The translations under genes and the position numbers were made by a program. The notes under the pieces are model-generated. The model was not told the DNA's origin. It worked only from the letters and a program-made list of their open reading frames with translations, and made no database searches. Of a stretch of DNA of 64,000 bases, positions 18,252 to 26,073 are shown piece by piece. Numbering within the stretch: the first letter of the stretch is position 1; every line of letters begins with the position of its first letter. The DNA comes from Nafulsella turpanensis ZLM-10 (GTDB taxonomy: Bacteria; Bacteroidota; Bacteroidia; Cytophagales; Cyclobacteriaceae). Location: positions 142,326 to 206,325 of the forward strand of contig NZ_ANNU01000002.1 in NCBI RefSeq assembly GCF_000346615.1, read 5' to 3'.

Positions 18252-18283
18252 AAAAAACCACATAAAGAAGTTTATGTGGTTTT
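18252..18283 (-). terminator. accA terminator
   Basis: A 13-bp stem (18254-18266 with 18271-18283, core CCACATAAA/TTTATGTGG) is followed on the minus strand by a T run ending TTTTTTA. It lies 20 bases past the accA stop codon. Confidence 0.9.
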
Positions 18284-18303
18284 GAAAAGTCTATTTTATT
18301 TTA

Positions 18304-19251
18304 CTAACCGGTGTATACTCCCATGGAAGAAAATTTCTCTATCCGCTGGTCCACCCGCTCTTCCGGGCTCAGCTTCTGCAGTTCCTTCAGCTGGCTTAGA
18401 ATTTCTTTTTTAACACTCTGGTAAATGGCTTCCGGATCTGTATGAGCACCTCCCAATGGTTCTTCGATGATACCATCTACAAGCTTAAACTGCAACATAT
18501 CCTGCGCCGTAAGCTTAAGTGCCTCTGCTGCCTGCTCTTTAAAATCCCAGCTGTGCCAGAGAATAGATGAGCAGGATTCCGGCGAAATAACAGAGTACCA
18601 GGTATTTTCGAGCATCAGCACACGGTCACCAATGGCCACTCCCAGAGCTCCGCCCGAGGCACCTTCGCCAATTATAATACAGATTACAGGCACTTTCAGC
18701 ATAAACATATCCCGGATATTCCGGGCAATGGCTTCACCTTGCCCTCTCTCTTCTGCTTCCATACCAGGGAAAGCACCAGGAGTGTCAATCAACACCACAA
18801 TGGGCTTTTTAAATTTTTCTGCCAGCTTCATCAGCCGAAGGGCTTTACGGTACCCTTCCGGATTCGCCATTCCGAAATTACGCATTTGCCGCTGTTTGGT
18901 ATTCCGGCCTTTCTGCTGCCCAATAAACATAAAGGACTCCTTTCCCACGAGACCAAAGCCTCCTACCATGGCTTTATCATCGCCAAAATTGCGATCGCCA
19001 TGCAGTTCTACAAACTCATCGGTGATACTGTAAATATAGTCCAGGGCATAGGGCCTGTCGGCGTGCCTGGAAAGCTGTACGCGTTGCCAACGGGTAAGAT
19101 TTTGAAAGGTATCTTCCTTTAACTGCTTAATCCGGTTTTCAAGGGATTTTACGGCATCACTTACATCTACATTGCTCTCCTGAGCAAGTTCTTTCATATC
19201 TTTCAGCTTCTCTTCGAGGTCAGCTATGGGTTTTTCAAATTCCAGGAGCAT
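18304..19251 (-). CDS. accA: Acetyl-CoA carboxylase carboxyltransferase subunit alpha
   Basis: A 315-aa subunit that, with AccD, moves the carboxyl group from biotin to acetyl-CoA, making malonyl-CoA for fatty-acid synthesis. It has the N-terminal AccA-specific helical part ([15 protein letters not shown]), then the crotonase-like carboxyltransferase fold with [14 protein letters not shown] near the C-terminus and the oxyanion region [10 protein letters not shown]. The length is standard (about 317). accD is not in the window, as is usual where the two genes are unlinked. Confidence 0.96.
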   Translation of the reverse strand: MLLEFEKPIADLEEKLKDMKELAQESNVDVSDAVKSLENRIKQLKEDTFQNLTRWQRVQLSRHADRPYALDYIYSITDEFVELHGDRNFGDDKAMVGGFGLVGKESFMFIGQQKGRNTKQRQMRNFGMANPEGYRKALRLMKLAEKFKKPIVVLIDTPGAFPGMEAEERGQGEAIARNIRDMFMLKVPVICIIIGEGASGGALGVAIGDRVLMLENTWYSVISPESCSSILWHSWDFKEQAAEALKLTAQDMLQFKLVDGIIEEPLGGAHTDPEAIYQSVKKEILSQLKELQKLSPEERVDQRIEKFSSMGVYTG

Positions 19252-19415
19252 GTACTTTTTTTATTTGGTAAGACAATAAATGGCTTAACGGGCAGTAAAA
19301 TTATTAAAATATAGCCGATTTAACGATTGATAAACAAATTTTTTACACAATTTTAATAATTAGCCATTGTAAATCAGTTTATTGCGAAATGTACAGAAAA
19401 ATATTAATCCATACA

Positions 19416-19447
19416 TTTGCATAGTAGGCCTAATGCGTATACTTTTG
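19416..19447 (+). promoter_or_regulatory. Promoter of the tRNA-Asp pair
   Basis: TTTG (19416-19419), a 20-base spacer and TACTTTTG (19440-19447) match the Bacteroidota -33/-7 consensus exactly. The predicted start is about 30 bases before the first tRNA-Asp. A second TAnnTTTG (TACATTTG, 19412-19419) overlaps the -33 box. Confidence 0.75.
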
Positions 19448-19484
19448 CATCACCTTACGGAAATGACCGGGAGGAAAAATTGAA

Positions 19485-19558
19485 GGAGCGGTAGTTCAGT
19501 TGGTTAGAATACCTGCCTGTCACGCAGGGGGTCGCGGGTTCGAGTCCCGTCCGTTCCG
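19485..19558 (+). tRNA. tRNA-Asp (GTC), copy 1
   Basis: A 74-base cloverleaf. The acceptor GGAGCGG pairs with CCGTTCC (one G-U), the D-arm begins TAGTTCAG, the anticodon loop has GTC and the T-loop is TTCGAGT. The discriminator is G, as expected for Asp. The anticodon is of the GUN class, a substrate for queuosine modification. Confidence 0.97.
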
Positions 19559-19600
19559 CATTGTTTATTGATTTATTTCCGGAAGAATCTCCAAAGTATT

Positions 19601-19674
19601 GGAGCGGTAGTTCAGTTGGTTAGAATACCTGCCTGTCACGCAGGGGGTCGCGGGTTCGAGTCCCGTCCGTTCCG
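19601..19674 (+). tRNA. tRNA-Asp (GTC), copy 2
   Basis: Identical over all 74 bases to the first copy, from which it is separated by 42 bases. The two are probably one transcript ended by the hairpin that follows immediately. Confidence 0.97.
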
Positions 19675-19676
19675 CT

Positions 19677-19712
19677 TAAAAGCCTCTACATTTAGTTGTA
19701 GGGGCTTTTTTT
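19677..19712 (+). terminator. Terminator of the tRNA-Asp operon
   Basis: AGCCTCTACA (19681-19690) pairs with TGTAGGGGCT (19697-19706, one G-U), flanked by A and T runs that extend the stem. A T run follows. Confidence 0.88.
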
Positions 19713-19860
19713 ATGTTTTTTTGATATCCTTGAAACCTCACACATTCTTTACAAGGTTTTTTCCTTACAGGAATGACCTGCGTGGGTGCTCCAGGCCAAC
19801 AGCAGGCTTACTGCTATCTGACATCAAATGTACCCGCTCCAAATTAAGCAACCCTACTCC

Positions 19861-20513
19861 TTATAAGTAAACCTTAAAAGTTGTTCCTTCACCTAAAGAA
19901 CTTTCTACTTCAATTTTACCTCCCCCATCTTCCACCATTCTTTTTACAATGAACAGCCCCACTCCTGTTCCTTCTACATCCTTGCTTATTCTGGTGTATC
20001 GGGTAAAGATCATTTCCTGTTTATCTTCAGCAATACCACGTCCACTATCCCGAACGGACATGAGTATGTAATCATTTAACTTTTCGGTTTTAATTAATAT
20101 CTCAGGTGTTCGGTCTGCTGCCCTGTATTTTATGGCATTACTTAAAAGATTATAATCGATACCTCTGATATTCTTTTTCGAAAACCCTACTGCGGATACA
20201 TTAAATTCAGTAATAATTCATGCATCAGTTTCCACGATTTTATCTTTCAATGAAAGCTAAGCATCTTCAATAACCTTCTCCAAAATTGATTTCTCTACTT
20301 CTTCTGCACGAGCGGTGGTATCATTGCTGGTACTGATTTTTGTGGTAAGGTCGCCAATGCTTTTTCTGAGGTTTCCCACAGATAAACTTAATACATTAAT
20401 GATGGATTTTGCGTCCTCCTCTTCCGTTTTTGAAGCATCTTCAAAAGCTTAATCAATCCTTCTATGTTGGCAAGAGGACCTTTAAGGTCGTGAGAACAGG
20501 AGAAATTGTCATT
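19861..20513 (-). pseudogene. Decayed histidine kinase (HisKA plus HATPase)
   Basis: Reading the minus strand gives an H-box (NFSCSHDLKGPLANIEGL, about 20513-20460), then a frameshift near 20445. The dimerisation helix DASKTEEEDAKSIINVL follows, with in-frame stops at 20257-20259 and 20218-20220. The N-box NLLSNAIKYR and an open ATP-binding end (DSGRGI, GTGVGLFIVKRMVEDGG) run to the stop at 19861. Three disabling lesions and the loss of everything upstream of the H-box show this is a relic. Only the last 66 codons remain open. The H-box resembles those of the intact kinases at 22497-25634 and 29081-31249, so it may be a dead paralogue. Confidence 0.85.
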
Positions 20514-20824
20514 TTAAGCTTTGTTAAATTAGAGCCCCTCCAGTCTCACATGACTTGAACACCTCAGCATTCACCATTATTCGTTCCTGAAGCCGTTGCA
20601 ACATAATATTACATGAGAACCCACCATCCCGGGCAGGGCTATCTCCACAAATTCCATATCTGCCTTTACACCTAAGGACCTGAGTCATTGAATATAAAAC
20701 AGTCCCGGCAAAAAGATGTCAATCACCACAAAAGCACAAAAAAAATAGATTTATTACCTTCCATTGGTATAGCTCCTCAATAGCAGTAGTATTGCAGTTA
20801 ACCATCAACAAATTTTATTTAAAC
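20514..20824. other. Degenerate stretch with no readable gene
   Basis: About 310 bases upstream of the dead kinase. Minus-strand translation shows short PAS-like fragments broken by stops (for example a run reading ADMEFVEIALPGMVGSHV), too weak to call. This is probably the decayed sensor part of the same kinase. It also holds the unmapped promoter of the lipoprotein gene. Confidence 0.4.
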
Positions 20825-21580
20825 ATGAAACAGCATTACACCAGCCTTCTCTGTCTTTTTGCTCTTTCCCTGTTCCTTTTCTCTTCCAGCTGTTCCCCGG
20901 AAGATGAGCCTAAACCTGAGCCTGTAACAGGAACTTCCATGGAATTTACCATTCTAAATAATGACGGAAATCCTGTTGAAGGAGCGCTGGTTAAGCTGTA
21001 TGATTCCGAGGAGAACTATCTTCAGGAGAGCGAAAGTGCATTAGCAGGAAGCGGGACCAGTGACGAAAACGGAAAAGTAAAGCTTAGCGGGCTGGATCCC
21101 AAAACATACTACTTCAGTGTAACTTATGGTACGTCTACTTTTTTAACCAATTGGGACGGCATAGTTACCACCGAAGAACCATTAGAGGAACTCAAGATAA
21201 ACACGCTCAGTGTCGTGATAAAGGAAAGCGTTCTGGGATACATAGCCGGCTACCAAAAGAGCTGGATCCTTGATAAAATTTATGTTGGCGAGCAGGATTA
21301 TACTCATCAACTCCCTGCCTGCTCCCGTGATGGTCTGATGACCTTTACGAAAAGTTTCCTGCACCACCATGACGAAGGAGCTACCAAATGCGAAAGTACA
21401 GACCCGCAGGAAAAATCCGGCCATTTCTCCATAAACGGTAATTCCATTACCACCGTATACGAAGATGGAGACGATGTAATTATTAACATTCTGAGCATGG
21501 GTAAGGATAAGCTGGAAATAAATGGCCCTGACCTTCACCCGGATGCAAGACTGATATTTAAGGCTGTTTATACGCAATAA
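20825..21580 (+). CDS. Lipoprotein with Ig-like carboxypeptidase-regulatory and lipocalin-like domains
   Basis: A 251-aa lipoprotein. The signal peptide (1-22) ends in a lipobox SSSC with Cys23 as the lipidation site, and an acidic Pro-rich linker follows. Residues about 38-110 look like a carboxypeptidase-regulatory or Ig-like fold (EFTILNNDGNPVEGALVKLY, then SDENGKVKLSGLDP). Residues about 140-251 look like a lipocalin-like domain (KSWILDKIYVGEQ, CSRDGLMTF). The ATG at 20825 is chosen over a TTG 33 bases upstream because it places the signal peptide at the N-terminus. The function is unknown; surface or periplasmic binding is a guess. Confidence 0.78.
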   Translation: MKQHYTSLLCLFALSLFLFSSSCSPEDEPKPEPVTGTSMEFTILNNDGNPVEGALVKLYDSEENYLQESESALAGSGTSDENGKVKLSGLDPKTYYFSVTYGTSTFLTNWDGIVTTEEPLEELKINTLSVVIKESVLGYIAGYQKSWILDKIYVGEQDYTHQLPACSRDGLMTFTKSFLHHHDEGATKCESTDPQEKSGHFSINGNSITTVYEDGDDVIINILSMGKDKLEINGPDLHPDARLIFKAVYTQ

Positions 21581-21618
21581 AAGAAGGCACCTTAGATTAT
21601 ACGTTTCTTCAGTATTTG

Positions 21619-21650
21619 AAGCCCCACCCATACCTGGCTGGGACTTTTTG
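21619..21650 (+). terminator. Weak terminator after the lipoprotein gene
   Basis: AAGCCCCA and TGGGACTTTTT form an imperfect stem with a T run, about 40 bases past the stop. The pairing is interrupted, so confidence is low. Confidence 0.4.
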
Positions 21651-21766
21651 CTTATTAATTAATCCCGGCCTTCCTCCGCTAAAACTCCCGTCTCTGTCCT
21701 TTTTTCGCCACTTCCCTGTCCTTTTAAGGCAGGAATTGTTAACTTTACCTAAACCAACCAGCAAAA

Positions 21767-22450
21767 ATGATGAATGACCTTTTGGAGAAAGCCAATGAAC
21801 TTTTCAGGCAGGAACAATATGAAGATGCTATTACCCTTTGCCTGCAGGTACTCCAGCAGGAGCCTGAAAATTTAACAGCTCTTACCTCCATTAGTGCAGC
21901 CTATGTAAAGCTGGAACGCTTTGGCGAAGCCCTCAACTATTTTAACACTGCAATTCAAATTCAACCTAACAACCCTGTTCTCCACAGTGAAAGAGGAGTG
22001 GCCTACTTTTTAAATGCCCAGATAGAAGAAGCATTAGCCGACCTTGACCTGGCCCAAAAGCTTGATCCGGAAAACCCCTACCGCTACAGTAGCCGGGCCT
22101 TTGTAAAGGATAAGGCAGGCGATCCGGAGGGAGCTATTGCCGATTATAAAAAGGCCGTAGAGCTCGATCCTGAAGACTCTGTCTCCTTCAACAACCTGGG
22201 ACTCATCCAGGAAAAACTAGGGCGTCGGGAACAGGCAAGCAAAAGTTTTACGAAAGCCGATGCACTGGATGGAAACATCGTTCAACAGGTCGACCCGGCA
22301 AGGATACAGGCACAGTACGCGCCCACTAAAAGGAAAAGACGACCCAGAGTAAATATGAGACAGTATGGCTCTGTGGCCCGTTCGGTGCTAACGACCCGTT
22401 CAGGCTTCAGGGACTTTGTTTCCTTTTTATTTAAAAAAAGAGCCCGTTAA
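21767..22450 (+). CDS. TPR-repeat protein
   Basis: A 227-aa soluble protein made of about four and a half tetratricopeptide repeats (residues 2-165), each with the W/L-G-Y/F-A-P-type pattern, for example ALNYFNTAIQIQPNNPVLHSE and AIADYKKAVELDPEDSVSFN. A basic, probably disordered tail follows (KRKRRPRV, then FKKRAR at the end). There is no signal peptide. TPRs act as protein-interaction scaffolds and the partner is unknown. It is convergent with the multi-PAS kinase, 46 bases away. Confidence 0.85.
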   Translation: MMNDLLEKANELFRQEQYEDAITLCLQVLQQEPENLTALTSISAAYVKLERFGEALNYFNTAIQIQPNNPVLHSERGVAYFLNAQIEEALADLDLAQKLDPENPYRYSSRAFVKDKAGDPEGAIADYKKAVELDPEDSVSFNNLGLIQEKLGRREQASKSFTKADALDGNIVQQVDPARIQAQYAPTKRKRRPRVNMRQYGSVARSVLTTRSGFRDFVSFLFKKRAR

Positions 22451-22455
22451 GGGCA
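22429..22455 (-). terminator. Possible terminator of the multi-PAS kinase
   Basis: On the minus strand a short GCCC/GGGC stem is followed by TCTTTTTTTA. It lies inside the 3' end of the TPR gene. The stem is only 4-5 bp. Confidence 0.35.
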
Positions 22456-22496
22456 AAATCTTATTTACATAACTTAAAAAAGGCAGGGCTATTTAC

Positions 22497-25400
22497 CTAC
22501 TCCCCGGCAGGTTCCGGTGAAATGGGTGGCAGCTCTATTTTAAAGGTTGTTCCTTTATACATTACACTGTAAAGCGTTACCCGCCCCCCCAGCTTTTCAA
22601 CTGCATTTTTCAAAATATACAATCCAAGACCTGAACCACTGGAACGCTCATTCCCCCTGAAGAACATATTAAAGATTTTAGGCTGAATATTGCTGTCAAT
22701 GCCAATTCCATTGTCAGACACTTTGATAATAATCCGGTCTGATTCTTCTTTTTTTCGGATTTCTACCTTGACAAATGGATCCACATCCTGCCGCTTATAC
22801 TTGATGGAATTCTCCACCAGGTTCTGGAAAATTACAGCCAGCAGACGTTCATCACTAACAAAACCTCTTATATCTTCAATATCGCGCTGAAAAAACATAT
22901 TCCTGCTCTCTGTCATCCCCTGCATTTTGCTGAAGATGCTGCTCACCAGCTCTCCCAAATTGACTTCGGAAGGTCTGAATTCACTTTCCTTGATTTTGGT
23001 TAGTTCAATGAGGGTAAGGGTAATGGTATTTAAGCGAAGTACCTGACTATTATACATATCAAAGAGCGAGCAGGCTTTTTCGCTAAATTGTTCATACTGC
23101 ACCAGGTTGTACAAACCCATTAAGGTAGCAATAGGACCTCTCAGGTCGTGCGAGGCCCTGTAGACAAAAGTATCAAGTTCATTGTTCTTGAAAATCAGGT
23201 CCTGCTCAATCTTCTTCTGTTGCGATATATCCCTGATAATGGTGGAGTAACTTTCCACTTCCCCCTCATTATTCTTATGCGCAATAATTACCTGCGATAC
23301 CGGTACTTCCGTTCCATCCCAGCGAATGTACTGGTTCTGTCCGTCCCAGGTTCCGTGAATGGCAGCATGCTCAAGTTCTTTTTTGGTAAGTCTCCGGGCA
23401 TGCTTTGGCGACTGAAAATGGCTGAACGTTTTGTGAAGCATTTCTTCCTCTTCCTTAATTCCAAAAAAGGATTTTCCGGCTTTGTTCAGGTAAGAAATAC
23501 TGCCATCGACATGAGCGATCCCCACAATATCCGAAGTGGTTTCAATAATGGCATCCAGCTGATTCTTTTTCGTTTCGGTCCGCCTGATTTCTGTAATATC
23601 CTGAACGGTGCCAAAAAAACGGAGAGAAAACGGCTGTTTATTTATTTTAATGCTGAGGTAAATATGACGGATATCGCCATCGGAACGGACAATTCTCAGC
23701 TCTGTTTGTTCGGTAAAAGAATCGTCTGCAGATTGCGTGGCCCTGTTTACAACCTGACGATAATGCTCATAATCGTCCGGCAGGATAATCTCTTTGCACC
23801 TGTCAATGCTAATAACATTCCCTTCCTCTATTTCCGCAGTGCTTCCTATTATTTCAAGCACCTCGTCACTCACTATAAAGCATTGGAGAGAAGGATCAAA
23901 CTCCCAGGTACCAAGGTTAGCCAGGCGAAGAGCATCGGCCAGCTTAGCTTCACTGCGCTTCAGCTCCTGGGTGCGGGTATCTACTAAACGTTCCAGGCTG
24001 GTACGGTACTCTTCCAGCTCCTGTTCGGTAAGACGCAGGTAGGTAATGTCCTGGCTGGTGCCATAAGCTTTTGCTATACGACCATCTTCCCCTATCTCGA
24101 GACGAACACTTGCCAGAATATGCACAATTTCTCCATCTGTGCGCCTGATTCTGTAATCGATTACCTCCTGAAAGTCTTCACTACAGCTTTCCAGTGCCGC
24201 ATCAATCACGAAGCGAAACTTGCCCAAATCATCCCTCACTACAAACTGCTCTACGAACTCTCTTCCCGACAATCCTTTCTTCTGCGACTCAGGGAACCCC
24301 AGGAGACCATTAAATTCCGGATTAAGGATAACCTGGTCTGACAGGAAATCATACTCCCATGCCGACAGCCGCGTTACTTTAAAAGCATCCTGCAGTTTTC
24401 TTTCACTTTTTTGCAGCTGAAGCTGGGTTTTCTTTTGGTCGGTAATATCTCTGGCTGTCGTTATCACGGTATTTACCTTCCCCTGTTCCCCAAATTCAGG
24501 AATCAGGTACCAATCAACCCATCTCCCTGTTGGCAGTTGCAGGTCGAGCCTGTGGCTTTCTCCAGAGTCAAATACTTTCCGTAGAGCCTCCTTACACTGC
24601 CGTGCAAATTCAGGCGGAAAACCCATTTCTGCATGTGTTTTTCCAATAAATTCCTCCTCCTTAAAACCAATCTGCCCTTCGACCTGCGAATTAACAACCA
24701 GGTGGCGATAAGCCCTGTCGAACTGCATGATAACATCAGGAGAATAATTCGCCAGCAGCCTAAAGCGCTCCAATGACTTTTTTAGTGCTTTCTGACTTCT
24801 CTTCAGGTTTTTATTTTCCTTTCGAAGACTCTCCAGTTCAATGGCCGACAAAGTGGCTGAAGGGTAATTCTGTGCCAGACCATGAAGGTTTACAGGGCGG
24901 AGCAACAATCGGCAGTAGTTCTCCCATTTTTCTTTCCCCTCTTCTTCCTGCAGATTAACCTGAAATAAAACCTGCTTCCGTTCTTTGGTGAGAAAGACAA
25001 GGCTTACCTCCTGCCGAGCCCCCTTTTCTTCCTGCAATCTCTTAATCCAATGCTCTGCTTTGGCAGGCTCCCCTAATCCATTTTCAGAATAAACAAGTAA
25101 GTCCGCCAGGGAAGAAATCTCCATTAGCTCCTGAATGCTGTAACCAAGGCAAGAGGCTGCTACAGAATCGGCAAAAACTATTTCGCCTTTCTGGTTCACC
25201 TTTATCTCGCCCACAGGTTGTGACGGGATGGAAAATGTGAGAGACAACGGAGAGCGATGCCCATTCTTCTCCTTTTCACTCAATCTCCACTTACATTGGT
25301 ACACCACCTCTCCTTCCTGCTCCTGTTGCAGGGCAAGAACTATTACTTCCGCTACAAAAAGCTCCTCCTGCTGATTTTTACAAAGGAAGGTATCTTTGCC

Positions 25401-25634
25401 AACGCCTTCATCATGAGCCTGACGAATTATTTGATGAAACTTTTGCAGAGAGGGAACACCGTTTGCCTGCTCCGCTGGAAAAAAGTTTTCTAAACGGGCA
25501 TTTAAAAAGCTAAACCTGTCTTCGAAACCAAAAAAATCAAGAGCAGCCCTACTTCCTTCCAGCACTTTTGTACCGACAAAAAGGATTATAGGATCAGAGG
25601 ATGACTGAATAATATGGATGGAATCCTTTTTCAT
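22497..25634 (-). CDS. Cytosolic multi-PAS sensor histidine kinase
   Basis: A 1045-aa histidine kinase without membrane segments. Five to six PAS modules are arranged in tandem at about 1-115, 140-250, 290-398, 412-530, 568-680 and 688-800, joined by short coiled coils (KSERKLQDAF, LERLVDTRTQELKRSEAKL). The kinase core follows: H-box with phospho-accepting His829 (YRASHDLRGPI), N-box NLVENSIKYK (about 933), DNGIGI (about 976) and GSGLGLYILK (about 998). No receiver domain is fused and no response regulator is adjacent, so its target is unknown. The PAS domains probably read small ligands, redox state or light; no flavin or haem signature is clear. Confidence 0.92.
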   Translation of the reverse strand: MKKDSIHIIQSSSDPIILFVGTKVLEGSRAALDFFGFEDRFSFLNARLENFFPAEQANGVPSLQKFHQIIRQAHDEGVGKDTFLCKNQQEELFVAEVIVLALQQEQEGEVVYQCKWRLSEKEKNGHRSPLSLTFSIPSQPVGEIKVNQKGEIVFADSVAASCLGYSIQELMEISSLADLLVYSENGLGEPAKAEHWIKRLQEEKGARQEVSLVFLTKERKQVLFQVNLQEEEGKEKWENYCRLLLRPVNLHGLAQNYPSATLSAIELESLRKENKNLKRSQKALKKSLERFRLLANYSPDVIMQFDRAYRHLVVNSQVEGQIGFKEEEFIGKTHAEMGFPPEFARQCKEALRKVFDSGESHRLDLQLPTGRWVDWYLIPEFGEQGKVNTVITTARDITDQKKTQLQLQKSERKLQDAFKVTRLSAWEYDFLSDQVILNPEFNGLLGFPESQKKGLSGREFVEQFVVRDDLGKFRFVIDAALESCSEDFQEVIDYRIRRTDGEIVHILASVRLEIGEDGRIAKAYGTSQDITYLRLTEQELEEYRTSLERLVDTRTQELKRSEAKLADALRLANLGTWEFDPSLQCFIVSDEVLEIIGSTAEIEEGNVISIDRCKEIILPDDYEHYRQVVNRATQSADDSFTEQTELRIVRSDGDIRHIYLSIKINKQPFSLRFFGTVQDITEIRRTETKKNQLDAIIETTSDIVGIAHVDGSISYLNKAGKSFFGIKEEEEMLHKTFSHFQSPKHARRLTKKELEHAAIHGTWDGQNQYIRWDGTEVPVSQVIIAHKNNEGEVESYSTIIRDISQQKKIEQDLIFKNNELDTFVYRASHDLRGPIATLMGLYNLVQYEQFSEKACSLFDMYNSQVLRLNTITLTLIELTKIKESEFRPSEVNLGELVSSIFSKMQGMTESRNMFFQRDIEDIRGFVSDERLLAVIFQNLVENSIKYKRQDVDPFVKVEIRKKEESDRIIIKVSDNGIGIDSNIQPKIFNMFFRGNERSSGSGLGLYILKNAVEKLGGRVTLYSVMYKGTTFKIELPPISPEPAGE

Positions 25635-26073
25635 TTTACAAGGAAAGCAGCAAAACCTTAGATAGTATGAACAAAGGGGGAAACGAGCACTGGAACCAGC
25701 AATCTTTTTTCATTGAACTTCTCCGTTTCAAACTTAGCCTTTATTTGGATATGTAAGTTTAACACTTTTATTGAACTTTTTACCAGAACTCTTCTTTTTT
25801 ATTTTAGTCTACACTCACTTCTTACCCTAATAAAAGCCATTTATTTTTATAAGTGAAGGGAATAATTAAATTGTATAGCCGGAAGGTTCAGCCACTTTGT
25901 ACAATTTGCTTCCTCTGCTCAACATGTACTTTTTAGGGAGAATTAAGCACAACAAACTTTAAAATGCAGTTAACCAGAATATTCCGTATTTTTGAATTTT
26001 CATCAAAACAGGAGGAAAGTGGCCCGAACTATCGCCACCAACTGATCCTGGAAACCCTTATCGTTTAAGCTAT
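25635..26073. other. Divergent intergenic region
   Basis: An AT-rich 439-base gap between the divergent multi-PAS kinase and the S9 peptidase. It must hold both promoters. No exact TAnnTTTG with a spaced TTTG was found, and no repeat or RNA structure was recognised. Confidence 0.5.

Noticed and set aside
19485..19674. Tandem tRNA-Asp copies as possible attachment-site duplication
   Set aside because: No integrase or mobile gene is adjacent. The duplication is of the whole tRNA with clean flanks, as in ordinary tRNA arrays.
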